Notes: generated by a model not told the origin, from the sequence alone. 64,000 nt of DNA from Saccharothrix sp. NRRL B-16314 (GCF_000716595.1 NZ_JNXC01000003.1:1-64000); one strand, 5' to 3'. Counted from the first letter of the stretch, positions 45,662 to 54,954 are shown. Program-made: numbers and translations.

Positions 45662-47770
45662 TCAGTTCGGCACCCGGAGCAGCAACAGTGAGCGACCGCC
45701 GAGCACGACCGTCGCGCCGGCGCCGAGCGTCCCGGCCACCGACGGCGAGCCGTCCGCCGTGGTCGAGTCGAGCGTCGGCTCGTACCGACCCCCGTACTCG
45801 GGCCCCGGCAGCGTCACCTCGATCGGCTCCGCCCCGGCGTGCACGAGCAGCAGCCACGAGTCGTCCGACACCAGTTCGCCGTCACGCGAGCGCGACAGGC
45901 TGTTCGACCCGTCGATCCACATGCCGAGGAACCGGCGGCCGTCGTCGAACCAGTCGGTCTCGGCCATCTCCTCGCCGTCCGGCCGGAACCACACCAGGTC
46001 GGGCGCGCCGGACGACGTGGTCCGGCCGTCGAAGAACTGCGGCTGCCGCAACGCGGGCGACCCGCCCCGCAGGGTGATCACCCGCCGGGCGAACGCCAGC
46101 ATCGACTCGCCCTCGCCGGCGAGCTCCCAGTCCATCCACGACGTCTCGTCGTCCAGGCAGTACGCGTTGTTGTTGCCGCCCTGCGTGCGCCACTGCTCGT
46201 CACCCGCCGCCAGCATCGGCGTGCCGGTGGACAGCATCAGCGTGGCGAACAGGTTCCGCGCCTGCCGCGCCCGCAGCGCCCGTACCGCCGCGTCGTCCGT
46301 CTCGCCCTCCGCACCGCAGTTCCACGACCGGTTGTCGTTCGTGCCGTCACGGTTGTCCTCACCGTTGGCGAGGTTGTGCTTCTCGTTGTACGACACCAGG
46401 TCCCGCAGCGTGAACCCGTCGTGCGCGGTGATGAAGTTGATCGACTGCCAAGGCCGGCGCAGGTCGTCGGAGTACAGGTCGGACGACCCGGACAGCCGGT
46501 ACGCCAGGTCGCGCACGTTCGTCATGCCGCGCCAGAAGTCGCGCACCGTGTCGCGGTACCGGCCGTTCCACTCCGCCCACTGCACGCCGAAGTCGCCGAC
46601 CCGGTACCCGTCGCCGGTCGCGTCCCACGGCTCCGCGATCAGCTTGCACCGCGACAGGACCGGGTCGCTGGTGATCGCGGTCAGCATCGCCGACGCGCGG
46701 TCGAACCGGCCGCCGCCGGGCCGGCCGAGCGTCGACGCGAGGTCGAACCGGAACCCGTCCACGCCCATCTCGGTGGCCCAGTACCGCAGCGAGTCGGTCA
46801 CCAGCCGCACGAACTGCGGCGAGCCGGCCTCGGTCGTGTTGCCGCAGCCGGTGATGTCGAGCGTGCCGCCGCCCTCGATGTGCAGGTAGTAGCCGGGCGC
46901 GTCGAAACCCCGGTAGCACAGCGTCGGACCCTCCGGTCCGCCCTCGCAGGTGTGGTTGAAGACCACGTCGATGATCACCTCGATGCCCACGGCGTGCATC
47001 GCGGACACCATCGTGCGGAACTCCTCCACCTCACGGCCGGGCTCGCTCGCGTAACCGGGGTGCGGCGCGAAGTAGCTCAGCGGCGAGTAGCCCCAGTAGT
47101 TGTGCCTGCCGGCCCGGACCAGCGGCGGCTCGTCCACGAACGCGTGCACCGGCAGCAGCTCGACGGACGTCACGCCCAACCGCACCAGGTGCTCCACCAC
47201 GGCCGGGTGAGCCAGCCCCAGGTACGTGCCGCGCTGGTGCTCGGGCACGGCGGGGTGCAGCTTGGTGAACCCGCGCACGTGCAGCTCGTAGATCACCGCT
47301 TCCTCGAACGGCACGTCCGGCTTCACGCCCGTGTCCGGCCCGCCGGGCGACGTGACCACGGACAGCGGCACGCTGCCCAGCGAGTCGACCGGGGACGGGC
47401 CGCCGAGCATCGGGTCGTCCACGTAGCCCAGCGCCGCGTCCAGGTCCGTCAGCGAGCCCGTGATCCGCGTCGCGTACGGGTCGATCAGCAGCTTCGCGGG
47501 GTTGCACCGCAGGCCGCGGCCAGGGTCGTACGGGCCGTGCACCCGGTAGCCGTACCGCTGGCCGGGCGTCACGCCGGAGATCAGACCGTGCCACACGCCG
47601 AACGTGCGCTCGGTCAGCTCGACGCGCTCCTCCGTGCCGTCTTCGCTGATCAGGCACACTTCGACGGCGTCGGCGGGCGGTGCCGAGACCGCGAAGCGCA
47701 CACCTCCGGCCTCGGGGTACGCCCCGAGGGGGAACGGTCGGCCCGCGAGCAGGATCGAGTCGGCAGCCAT
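45662..47770 (-). CDS. glgX: glycogen debranching enzyme
   Basis: This 702-residue GH13_11 isoamylase-type enzyme hydrolyses alpha-1,6 branches of limit glucans. It has an N-terminal CBM48 domain (LGAYPEAGGVRFAVSAPPADAVEVCL) and the catalytic motifs DVVFNHTCEGG, VDGFRFDLASTLGR (nucleophile Asp), KLIAEPWDATGDGYRVGDF (acid Glu) and FITAHDGFTLRDLVSYNEKHN. ATG 47770 gives the standard N-terminus. It complements glgP for glucan breakdown, as in many actinomycetes. It precedes the cysteine leader on the same strand. Confidence 0.96.
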   Translation of the reverse strand: MAADSILLAGRPFPLGAYPEAGGVRFAVSAPPADAVEVCLISEDGTEERVELTERTFGVWHGLISGVTPGQRYGYRVHGPYDPGRGLRCNPAKLLIDPYATRITGSLTDLDAALGYVDDPMLGGPSPVDSLGSVPLSVVTSPGGPDTGVKPDVPFEEAVIYELHVRGFTKLHPAVPEHQRGTYLGLAHPAVVEHLVRLGVTSVELLPVHAFVDEPPLVRAGRHNYWGYSPLSYFAPHPGYASEPGREVEEFRTMVSAMHAVGIEVIIDVVFNHTCEGGPEGPTLCYRGFDAPGYYLHIEGGGTLDITGCGNTTEAGSPQFVRLVTDSLRYWATEMGVDGFRFDLASTLGRPGGGRFDRASAMLTAITSDPVLSRCKLIAEPWDATGDGYRVGDFGVQWAEWNGRYRDTVRDFWRGMTNVRDLAYRLSGSSDLYSDDLRRPWQSINFITAHDGFTLRDLVSYNEKHNLANGEDNRDGTNDNRSWNCGAEGETDDAAVRALRARQARNLFATLMLSTGTPMLAAGDEQWRTQGGNNNAYCLDDETSWMDWELAGEGESMLAFARRVITLRGGSPALRQPQFFDGRTTSSGAPDLVWFRPDGEEMAETDWFDDGRRFLGMWIDGSNSLSRSRDGELVSDDSWLLLVHAGAEPIEVTLPGPEYGGRYEPTLDSTTADGSPSVAGTLGAGATVVLGGRSLLLLRVPN

Positions 47771-47895
47771 ACCCCCGGATCTTTCCAGTCCGGAGGGGTG
47801 GTTTGGGGATCAGCACGCGGCGAGGTCGCCGCCGGCGCGGAGCCGGGGCAATGGAACACTGTGCCGGCGAGGCATCGACCGGGGCGAGGGCAGAC

Positions 47896-48699
47896 GTGGA
47901 AAACGAAGATCTGGTCATCCACATGCAGGGTGTTTCGGTTCGACGTGGCAAGACCACGCTGGTCGGGGACGTCGACTGGAGCGTCGAGCTGGACGAGCGC
48001 TGGGTCGTGCTCGGGCCCAACGGGGCGGGCAAGACCACGCTGCTCCGGCTGGCCGGCGCCGAGCTGCACCCGACCAAGGGCAAGGTGCACCTGCTGGGCG
48101 AGCGGATCGGCCGGACCGACATGTCCGAGCTGAAGACCCGCATCGGCCTGTCGTCGGCGGCGTTGAACGGGCGCGTCCCGGCCGAGGAGAAGGTCGTCGA
48201 CGTGGTGGTCAGCGCCGGGTACGCGGTGCTGGGCCGGTGGCGCGAGGAGTACGGCAAGCTCGACATCGGCCGCGCCAAGGAGCTGCTGGCCACGATGGGC
48301 ATCGAGCACCTGTCCGACCGGACCTACGGGACGCTGTCCGAGGGCGAGCGCAAGCGCACGCTGATCTCCCGCGCGTTGATGACGGACCCCGAGATGCTGC
48401 TGCTGGACGAGCCCGCCGCCGGCCTGGATTTGGGTGGCCGCGAGGACCTGGTGGCCCGGCTCTCGGAGCTGGCGCTCGACCCGGACGCGCCCGCGACCGT
48501 GCTGGTCACGCACCACGTGGAGGAGATCCCGCCCGGCTTCACGCACGGGCTGCTGCTGCGCGACGGCGGCATCGTGGCGCAGGGCCTGCTCGCGGACGTG
48601 CTGACCGAGGAGAACCTGTCGAAGACGTTCGACCAGCCGTTGGAGCTCCAACGGTCGGGTGACCGGTACTTCGCCCGCCGCAAGGCTACCGAGGGGTAA
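47896..48699 (+). CDS. ABC transporter ATP-binding protein
   Basis: This 267-residue ATPase has Walker A GPNGAGKTT near residue 40, the signature LSEGERKRTLISRALM and Walker B EMLLLDEPAAGLD, with H-loop VTHHVEE. Its wording matches the stand-alone ABC ATPases next to serB2 in mycobacteria (Rv3041c, from memory). No permease is nearby. GTG 47896 has GGCGAGGG upstream; ATG 47851 and ATG 47923 are alternatives. The stop TAA lies inside the TACC/GGTA element before enoyl-CoA hydratase. Confidence 0.9.
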   Translation: MENEDLVIHMQGVSVRRGKTTLVGDVDWSVELDERWVVLGPNGAGKTTLLRLAGAELHPTKGKVHLLGERIGRTDMSELKTRIGLSSAALNGRVPAEEKVVDVVVSAGYAVLGRWREEYGKLDIGRAKELLATMGIEHLSDRTYGTLSEGERKRTLISRALMTDPEMLLLDEPAAGLDLGGREDLVARLSELALDPDAPATVLVTHHVEEIPPGFTHGLLLRDGGIVAQGLLADVLTEENLSKTFDQPLELQRSGDRYFARRKATEG

Positions 48700-48701
48700 C
48701 C
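48684..48701. promoter_or_regulatory. candidate operator upstream of enoyl-CoA hydratase (site D)
   Basis: GGCTACCGAGGGGTAACC has arms related to sites A-C (TACCGAGGGGTA core, 2 bases off a perfect palindrome). It lies 35 bases upstream of the GTG start. Because it overlaps the end of the ATPase gene, it may also reflect coding sequence. Confidence 0.4.
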
Positions 48702-48735
48702 TGCGTGGCGCACCTGCGGAGGTCGAGGAGGACCT

Positions 48736-49515
48736 GTGGCTGAGTTCGTGAGGCTCGAAGTCGAGGACGGCATCGGCACCATCCGGCTGGACCGCCCGCC
48801 GATGAACGCGCTGAACAGGCAGGTCCAGGAGGAGATCCGGTCCGCCGCGCACGAGGCGGCCGACCGCGCCGACGTGTGGTCCGTGATCGTTTACGGCGGG
48901 CCGAAGGTGTTCGCGGCGGGCGCGGACATCAAGGAGATGGCCGACCTGACGTACGCCGAGATGGCGTCACGCGCGGGCTCGTTCACGTCGGCGCTGCGCG
49001 CGGTCGAGGAGATCCCGAAGCCGACCGTGGCCGCCATCACCGGGTACTCGCTGGGCGGCGGTTTCGAGCTGGCGCTGTGCGCGGACCGGCGGATCGCGGG
49101 CGACAACGCCAAGGTCGGCCAGCCGGAGATCCTGCTCGGCGTGATCCCCGGCATGGGCGGCACGCAGCGCCTGCCGCGGCTGATCGGCCCGTCCCGCGCG
49201 AAGGACCTGATCTACACCGGCCGGTTCGTCGGCGCCGAGGAGGCGTTGCGGATCGGGATGGTGGACGAGGTCGTGGCACCGGACGACGTGTACGAGGCGG
49301 CACGCCGGTGGGCCGGCCAGTTCGTCAACGGCCCGGTGCGCGCGTACGCCGCCGCCAAGGCCGCGATCGACGGCGGGCTGGACACCGACCTGGGCAACGG
49401 GCTGAAGCTGGAGAGCCAGTTGTTCGCGGCGATGTTCGCCACCGAGGACCAGAAGACAGGCATGGCGTCGTTCATCGAGAACGGGCCGGGGAAGGCGAAG
49501 TTCAGTGGCCGTTGA
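48736..49515 (+). CDS. enoyl-CoA hydratase
   Basis: This 259-residue crotonase-fold enzyme hydrates enoyl-CoA in beta-oxidation. The oxyanion regions are VFAAGADIKEM and ITGYSLGGGFELALCADRRIA, with active-site acids around QPEILLGVIPGMGGTQRLPRLIG. GTG 48736 follows GGAGG and GAGGAGG. It is EchA17-like by neighbourhood (ABC ATPase before, methyltransferase and THUMP-like genes after), as in M. tuberculosis Rv3039c. Its stop overlaps the next start by 11 bases. Confidence 0.93.
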   Translation: MAEFVRLEVEDGIGTIRLDRPPMNALNRQVQEEIRSAAHEAADRADVWSVIVYGGPKVFAAGADIKEMADLTYAEMASRAGSFTSALRAVEEIPKPTVAAITGYSLGGGFELALCADRRIAGDNAKVGQPEILLGVIPGMGGTQRLPRLIGPSRAKDLIYTGRFVGAEEALRIGMVDEVVAPDDVYEAARRWAGQFVNGPVRAYAAAKAAIDGGLDTDLGNGLKLESQLFAAMFATEDQKTGMASFIENGPGKAKFSGR

Positions 49516-50458
49516 TCCCAAGCCCCACCCGCACGCCACCGCCGAGGAGGTGCAGGCGGCGTACCGGGACCCCAAGCTCGCGAACGTGCTCTACCACGAC
49601 TGGGAAGCCGACACGTACGACGAGAAGTGGTCCATCTCGTACGACGAGCGCTGCATCACCTACGCCACCGAGCGGTTCCGCGCGGTCGCGGGTGACGTCG
49701 GCCCGTACGAGCACGCGTTGGAGCTGGGCTGCGGCACCGGGTTCTTCCTGCTCAACCTGATGCAGGGCGACGTGATCCGGCGCGGTTCGGTGACGGACCT
49801 GTCGCCGGGCATGGTCCAGGTGGCGCTGCGCAACGCCAAGCAGCTGGAGCTGCCGGTCGACGGGCGGGTGGCCGACGCGGAGCGCATCCCGTACGACGAC
49901 GACACGTTCGACCTGGTGGTGGGGCACGCGGTGCTGCACCACATCCCGGACGTGGCCGCCGCGATGCGCGAGGTGCTGCGGGTGCTCAAGCCGGGCGGGA
50001 AGTTCGTGTTCGCGGGCGACCCGACGAACGTGGGCAACTTCTACGCCCGCAAGCTCGGGCAGCTGACGTGGTGGCTGACCACGAACGTGACGAAGCTCGG
50101 CCCGCTGAACGAGTGGCGTCGGCCGCAGGAGGAGCTGGACGAGTCGTCGCGTGCGGCGGCCCTCGAAGCGGTGGTCGACCTGCACACGTTCGACCCGTCC
50201 GACCTGGAGCGGACGGCGCGCTCGGCCGGCGCGGTCGGTGTGCGCGCGGTGACCGAGGAGCTGTCGGCGGCGCTGTTCGGCTGGCCGGTGCGCACGTTCG
50301 AGGCCGCCGTGCCGCGCGAGAAGCTGAGCTTCGGCTGGGCGATGTTCGCCTACAAGACGTGGCAGCGGCTGGCGTGGGTGGACGAGAACGTGCTGTCCAA
50401 GGTCCTGCCGCGAGAGGTCTTCTACAACGTCTCCGTGACCGGCCGCAAGCCGGTCTGA
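49505..50458 (+). CDS. class I SAM-dependent methyltransferase
   Basis: This 317-residue methyltransferase has motif I ALELGCGTGFFLLNLM, acidic loop VTDLSPGM, motif II FDLVVGHAVLHHIPDV and motif III VLRVLKPGGKFVFAGDP. The N-terminal DPKLANVLYHDWEADTYDEKWSISYDER lead-in is characteristic of the Rv3038c type. It is coupled to the enoyl-CoA hydratase and to the next gene (TGATG). The substrate is unknown; the neighbours suggest a glycolipid or small molecule. Confidence 0.9.
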   Translation: MAVDPKPHPHATAEEVQAAYRDPKLANVLYHDWEADTYDEKWSISYDERCITYATERFRAVAGDVGPYEHALELGCGTGFFLLNLMQGDVIRRGSVTDLSPGMVQVALRNAKQLELPVDGRVADAERIPYDDDTFDLVVGHAVLHHIPDVAAAMREVLRVLKPGGKFVFAGDPTNVGNFYARKLGQLTWWLTTNVTKLGPLNEWRRPQEELDESSRAAALEAVVDLHTFDPSDLERTARSAGAVGVRAVTEELSAALFGWPVRTFEAAVPREKLSFGWAMFAYKTWQRLAWVDENVLSKVLPREVFYNVSVTGRKPV

Positions 50459-51606
50459 TGGGGTACGCGTTCAGCCTCGACGACGTGGCGCACCTGCGTT
50501 CCGCTGCCGGGCGCGCCGCGTTGTCGTCGCTGGCCGACCTGCCGTTGACGCCCGCGTCGCGGCTCGACGACGTCCGGCTGACGAAGCAGGCCTCACCGGT
50601 CCACTTCGCGGCGGTGCTGGAGACGTTGTTGTTGCGCCGCAAGGCGGCCAAGGTGTTGTTCACCGACGGGCTGTTCACCTCGGAGGCCCTGCAACAGGCC
50701 ACGCCGCACCAGGTGGCGGCGCACCGGGCACGTCGGTTCAGCGGTCCGGCGCACGACGTGACCTGCTCGATCGGGGCGGACCTCGCGGCGTTGCCCGAGG
50801 GGTCGGTCGGATCGGACCTCGACCCGGTGCGGCTCGCGATGGCGCGGCACAACCTCGGTGACGCGGTGCCGCTGGTGCGGGCGGACGCGCTGCGGCCGGT
50901 GTCGCGGGGTGTCCCGGTGATCGCGGACCCGGCGCGGCGGGACGCGACCGGGCGGCGGACGTGGCGCCCGGCGGACTTCGCGCCGCCGTTGGACGAGCTG
51001 GCCGACGCGTACGCCGGGCGTGACCTGGCGGTGAAGTGCGCGCCGGGCGTGGACTTCGCGGTCGCGCCGTGGGCGGACGAGGTCGAGCTGGTGTCGTTGG
51101 ACGGGCAGGTGCGCGAGGCGTGCCTGTGGACGCGCGGCCTGGCCACTCCGGGTGTGTCGCGGCGCGCGACCGTGCTGCGGTCCGACGGTCCCGAGTGGAC
51201 GATCACCTCCGCGGACCCGGACGACTGCCCGGTCGGCGAGCCCGACGAGTGGCTGGTCGACCCGGACGGCGCGGTGGTGCGGGCGGGACTGGTGCGGCAC
51301 TACGCGGCACGGCACGGGCTGGCGCAGCTGGACGAGCGGATCGCGTACCTGACCGGGCCGACGCCGCCGCCGGGGGTGCGGGCGTTCCGGGTGGTGGAGC
51401 ACGGGCACTACAGCGAGAAGGCGTTGCGGTCGGTGCTGCGGGCGCACGACGTGGGGCGGCTGGAGATCCTGGTGCGCGGCCTGGACGTCGACCCGAACGC
51501 GTTGCGGCCGAGGCTGAAGCTGTCCGGGTCCGCCGAGGCGACCGTGGCGCTGACCAGGATCGGCCGCCGCCCGACCTACCTACTCGCGCACGCCGAGCGC
51601 ACCTAG
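50458..51606 (+). CDS. THUMP-like domain SAM methyltransferase-type protein
   Basis: This 382-residue protein starts GYAFSLDDVAHLRSAAGRAAL. It has a degenerate SAM-binding region (FSGPAHDVTCSIGADLAALPEGSVGSDLDPVRLAMARHN; quoted in parts) followed by a C-terminal THUMP-like part (EHGHYSEKALRSVLRAHDVGRLEILVRGLDVDPNALRPRLKLSG). It is an Rv3037c equivalent by neighbourhood. ATG 50458 is coupled to the methyltransferase stop. Its 3' end overlaps the convergent nucleoside hydrolase by 27 bases. Function not known. Confidence 0.85.
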   Translation: MGYAFSLDDVAHLRSAAGRAALSSLADLPLTPASRLDDVRLTKQASPVHFAAVLETLLLRRKAAKVLFTDGLFTSEALQQATPHQVAAHRARRFSGPAHDVTCSIGADLAALPEGSVGSDLDPVRLAMARHNLGDAVPLVRADALRPVSRGVPVIADPARRDATGRRTWRPADFAPPLDELADAYAGRDLAVKCAPGVDFAVAPWADEVELVSLDGQVREACLWTRGLATPGVSRRATVLRSDGPEWTITSADPDDCPVGEPDEWLVDPDGAVVRAGLVRHYAARHGLAQLDERIAYLTGPTPPPGVRAFRVVEHGHYSEKALRSVLRAHDVGRLEILVRGLDVDPNALRPRLKLSGSAEATVALTRIGRRPTYLLAHAERT

Positions 51607-52536
51607 CCCGGCCAGCCGGTCGAAGAGGAACGCGCGCAGGCCGTCGAGGTCGGCGTCCATCGTGATGTCGAGCGTCTTGGCCCGGTCCACCTCCAGCCGC
51701 TGGTCCACCACGAGCGCGCCCCGGTTCGGCCCGAACGAGCAGTCGACGTCCACCGGGAACGGGGTGCTCCGCAGGATTCCCGGCCGCACCGCCTCCGCCA
51801 CCGCGACCGCGTCGTGCACCGCCATGCCGTCCCAGCCGAGGAAACGGCGGTAGGTGGCCAGGTAGTCGGGGGTGAGGCCGACGAGGGTGGCGGCGGCGTC
51901 GGAGGTCTTCGCCAGGTCGGTCAACCACTGGGCGCTCACCGCGCACCGGCGGGTCAGGTCCATCGGGACGAGCGTGGTCGGCACGTCCTCCTCGACCAGC
52001 ACGCGGCGGGCGGCCTCGGGGTCGCTCCAGACGTTGAACTCGGCGGTGGCGGTCACGTTGCCGCCCTGCACGCCGCCGCCCATGACGACGAGTCGGCCGA
52101 TCTTCGGCTTCAGGTGGGGGTGTGCGGCGAGCAGCAGCGCGATGTTGGTCAGGGGGCCGATGGGGACGATCGTGACGGGGCGGTCGGCCTGCTCCAGGAG
52201 CTCGCGCATCAAGGTGACGGCGTCGCGGGCGTCGGGGCCGCGGGTGGGTGACGGGAGCGTGTCGGCGTACCCGGAGAGGCCGTCGGAGCCGTGCGCGCTG
52301 GACAGGTGCGGGTGCGGGTGGACCAACGGCCGCGACGCGCCGACGCCGACCGGGACGTCGTCACGGCCGAGGAGCGCCAGCAGCCGCAAGGCGTTGCGGG
52401 TGGTGTTGTCCAGGGAGACGTTGCCGAAGACCGTGGTCACCCCGATCAGCTCGACTTCGGGGCTGGCGGCGGCGAGCGCGAGGGCGAAGGCGTCGTCCAC
52501 GCCGGGATCGGTGTCGATGATGAGCGGAGTGGTCAC
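51580..52536 (-). CDS. nucleoside hydrolase
   Basis: This enzyme of about 318 residues cleaves the N-glycosidic bond of nucleosides. The Ca-binding N-terminus is LIIDTDPGVDDAFAL, the family signature. Further blocks are VVMGGGVQGGNVTATAEFNVWSDPEA and HDAVAVAEAVRP with the second Asp. ATG 52545 and GTG 52536 are both possible; GTG is preferred because GGATGG sits 5 bases before it and the ATG lies inside a 17-base palindrome. It is cytosolic. It is convergent with the THUMP-like gene. Confidence 0.9.
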   Translation of the reverse strand: MTTPLIIDTDPGVDDAFALALAAASPEVELIGVTTVFGNVSLDNTTRNALRLLALLGRDDVPVGVGASRPLVHPHPHLSSAHGSDGLSGYADTLPSPTRGPDARDAVTLMRELLEQADRPVTIVPIGPLTNIALLLAAHPHLKPKIGRLVVMGGGVQGGNVTATAEFNVWSDPEAARRVLVEEDVPTTLVPMDLTRRCAVSAQWLTDLAKTSDAAATLVGLTPDYLATYRRFLGWDGMAVHDAVAVAEAVRPGILRSTPFPVDVDCSFGPNRGALVVDQRLEVDRAKTLDITMDADLDGLRAFLFDRLAGLGALGVRE

Positions 52537-52539
52537 GTG

Positions 52540-52556
52540 CACCATCCTGGATGGTG
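52540..52556. promoter_or_regulatory. perfect palindrome at the nucleoside hydrolase start
   Basis: CACCATCC, T, GGATGGTG forms an exact 17-base palindrome just upstream of the preferred start. It may be an operator that also carries the ribosome site GGATGG. No adjacent regulator is obvious. Confidence 0.5.
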
Positions 52557-52795
52557 TCGTTTCGGTGCGGGCGATCGAGGTCCACGAACGGGTCCTACGA
52601 CGACCGGGCGACGGCGGACGAGGCGCGGTGGCAGCGGTCGGAAGGGCTCCCGCATGGCGGTGGTCGGTCGGGGCAGGGCGTCCGCGTTGCCCGGCGGTCG
52701 CGACCCGGCTCGGTGACGCGGTTGCGCCGGTTGTGCGTCAGGCGGCACGGCGACCTGGGACTTTACCGGCCGGCGGCGGAAGTTAGAGTGCCCGC

Positions 52796-53542
52796 GTGAC
52801 GAGCATGTGGGGTGCACCGGTGTGGACGAGGTGGCGCAGGTCGCGCCGTGACCCGGCGCAGGCCAGGTTCCTCACCCTGGCCTCGCTGCGCTGGGTGCTG
52901 CGGCACCGCGCGTACACGCCGTGGTACCTCGTGCGGTACTGGCGGCTGCTGCGGTTCCGGATCGCGAACCCGCACGTGGTGCTGCGCGGGATGGTGTTCC
53001 TGGGCAAGAACATCGACCTGCACTGCCGTCCCGGCTACGGGCGGCTGGAGATCGGCCGGTGGGTGCACATCGGCGACGGCAACGCTATCCGCTGCCACGA
53101 GGGGTCGTTGCGGATCGGCGACAAGGCCGTGTTCGGCAAGGACAACACGGTGAACTGCTACCTGGACGTGGAGATCGGCGCGGCCACCCTGATCGCCGAC
53201 TGGGTGTACATCTGCGACTTCGACCACGTGACGGCCGACATCACCCTGCCGATCAAGGACCAGGGCATCGTGAAGTCACCGGTGCGGATCGGCCCGGACT
53301 GCTGGCTGGGCACCAAGGTCACCGTCACCCGCGGCACGCGGATCGGGCGCGGGTGCGTGATCGGCGCGCACGGCGTGGTGCGGGGCGACGTGCCGGACTT
53401 CAAGATCGCCGTGGGCATCCCGGCGAAGGTCGTCAAGGACCGCCGTGCCGACTACGAGGCCGACGCCGTGCGCCGCGCCGCCGTCGCCGACATGGCCCGC
53501 AAGGCCCAGGAGGCCTTGGAGCAGTCCAGGAACGGCTCCTAG
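52796..53542 (+). CDS. left-handed beta-helix acyltransferase
   Basis: This 248-residue hexapeptide-repeat transferase has repeats VFLGKNIDLHCRPGYGRLEIGRWVHIGDGNAIRCHEGSLRIGDKAVFGK and later GPDCWLGTKVTVTRGTRIGRGCVIGAHGVVRGDV (quoted in parts), ending in the family signature VGIPAKVV. It is likely an O-acetyl or acyl transferase acting on a sugar. It is the Rv3034c type by neighbourhood, which sits in the MGLP gene cluster of mycobacteria. The start is GTG 52796 or ATG 52805. Its stop overlaps the HxlR stop within CTAG. Confidence 0.87.
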   Translation: MTSMWGAPVWTRWRRSRRDPAQARFLTLASLRWVLRHRAYTPWYLVRYWRLLRFRIANPHVVLRGMVFLGKNIDLHCRPGYGRLEIGRWVHIGDGNAIRCHEGSLRIGDKAVFGKDNTVNCYLDVEIGAATLIADWVYICDFDHVTADITLPIKDQGIVKSPVRIGPDCWLGTKVTVTRGTRIGRGCVIGAHGVVRGDVPDFKIAVGIPAKVVKDRRADYEADAVRRAAVADMARKAQEALEQSRNGS

Positions 53543-53964
53543 ACGGGCTGGAGTTCCTCGCCCGCCTTCCGGTCGTACTCCTCCTGCGCCCGGCGGATGT
53601 CGTCGATGTGGGTCTCCGACCAGATCCGGATCGCGTCCATCAGACCGCCCACGTTGGCGCCCAGCGGGGTGAGGCTGTACTCGACCCGCGGCGGGACGCT
53701 CGGGTAGACGGCGCGGTGCACGAGGCCCGCCCGTTCGAGGTCCCGGAGGGTCTGGGTGAGCATCTTCTGGGTGATGCCGTCGAGGCGGCGGCGGAGTTCG
53801 CCGAACCGCAGCGTGCCGGGGCGCAGGCCGCCGATCACCAGGCACACCCACTTGTTGGTCAGCAGGTCGAGGACCGCCCGTGACGCGCAATTGCGGAGGA
53901 AGGCGTCCGCGCCGCCGTGGGCGCGCAGGTCAGGGATGGTATACACAAGGTACCTAAATACCAT
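53539..53964 (-). CDS. HxlR family transcriptional regulator
   Basis: This 141-residue winged-helix regulator has the HxlR signature: NCASRAVLDLLTNKWVCLVIGGLRPGTLRFGELRRRLDGITQKMLTQTLRDLERAGLV (quoted in parts), then VPPRVEYSLTPLG. The Cys in NCASR is often the redox-sensing residue of the family. The start is ATG 53964 or, with AGG before it, GTG 53946. Overlapping the start are GTATAC, GGTACC and GGTATTTAGGTACC elements that may be its own operator. It is divergent from an NADPH-dependent oxidoreductase, the classic target arrangement for HxlR. Confidence 0.9.
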   Translation of the reverse strand: MVFRYLVYTIPDLRAHGGADAFLRNCASRAVLDLLTNKWVCLVIGGLRPGTLRFGELRRRLDGITQKMLTQTLRDLERAGLVHRAVYPSVPPRVEYSLTPLGANVGGLMDAIRIWSETHIDDIRRAQEEYDRKAGEELQPV

Positions 53965-54012
53965 TTCGGTGCCTTCTTCACAACGGGTACCACTGCTGTG
54001 AAGCTCTTGACC

Positions 54013-54954
54013 ATGACGAACGAGATGCGAGCGGTGACGGTCCACGCCTTCGGTGAGCCCGAGGTCATGGAGGTCGGGGACGTCGCGCGGCCGGTGCCGG
54101 GAGCGGGCGAGATCGTGGTCGAGGTGCGCGCGGCCGGCGTGAACCCCGTCGACTGGAAGGTGCGCAAGGACGGCTACTGGTTGACGGCGCCGTGGGTGCC
54201 GGGCTGGGACGTCTCCGGCGTGGTGGTGTCGGTGCCCGCCGGGGAGAACAGGTTCGAGGTCGGCGACGAGGTGTTCGGGATGCCCCACTTCCCGCACCCG
54301 GCCGGCGCGTACGCCGAGTACGTCGCCGCGCCCGCGAGGCACTTCGCCCGCAAGCCCGCCAACGTGGACCACGTGCACGCGGCGGCCCTGCCGCTGGTCG
54401 CGCTGACCGCGTGGCAGGCCCTCACGGAGGCCGCGAAGGTCAAGCCGGGCGACCGGGTGCTCGTGCACGCCGCCGCCGGCGGTGTCGGCCACCTCGCCGT
54501 GCAGTTCGCCAAGACCCTCGGCGCCCACGTGATCGGCACGGCGCGTGCCGCGAAGCACGACCTGCTGCGCGAACTGGGCGCGGACGAGCTGGTGGACTAC
54601 ACGACGCGGGACTTCGCCGAGCTGGCGGACGTCGACGTGGTGATCGACCTGATCGGCGGTGACGACTACGTGCGCCGTTCGATGCGGGTGCTCAAGCCGG
54701 GCGGGATCTACGTCGGGGTGACGAACCCCGGTCTGCTGCCCGAACTCCGGGCGGCGGCGGAGGAGCTGGGCGTCCGCGCCACCACGGTCTTCGTCGCCCC
54801 CGACCACGCCGCGCTGGAGCACGTGGCCGGGCTGGTGGAACGCGGCGAGGCGAAGGTCCTCGTCGCCGAGACGTTCCCGCTGGAGGACGTGGTGAAGGCG
54901 CACCAGGTCGGTGAGGCCGACCGGACCACCGGCAAGATCGTCCTCACCCTCTGA
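54013..54954 (+). CDS. NADPH-dependent quinone oxidoreductase-like protein
   Basis: This 313-residue zinc-free medium-chain reductase has the cofactor motif VLVHAAAGGVGHLAVQFAKTLG near 150, GVNPVDWKVRKDGYW early, and DLIGGDDYVRRSMRVLKPGGIYVGV later. It is a QOR-type enzyme that reduces quinones or alkenals. ATG 54013 gives the usual start (MRAVTVHAFGEPEV follows). It is divergent from HxlR by 48 bases, so induction by electrophiles or quinones through HxlR is plausible. Confidence 0.92.
   Translation: MTNEMRAVTVHAFGEPEVMEVGDVARPVPGAGEIVVEVRAAGVNPVDWKVRKDGYWLTAPWVPGWDVSGVVVSVPAGENRFEVGDEVFGMPHFPHPAGAYAEYVAAPARHFARKPANVDHVHAAALPLVALTAWQALTEAAKVKPGDRVLVHAAAGGVGHLAVQFAKTLGAHVIGTARAAKHDLLRELGADELVDYTTRDFAELADVDVVIDLIGGDDYVRRSMRVLKPGGIYVGVTNPGLLPELRAAAEELGVRATTVFVAPDHAALEHVAGLVERGEAKVLVAETFPLEDVVKAHQVGEADRTTGKIVLTL

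Noticed and set aside
45839..48133. 764-residue plus-strand frame opposite glgX
   Set aside because: Shadow of glgX with biased composition and no domain.
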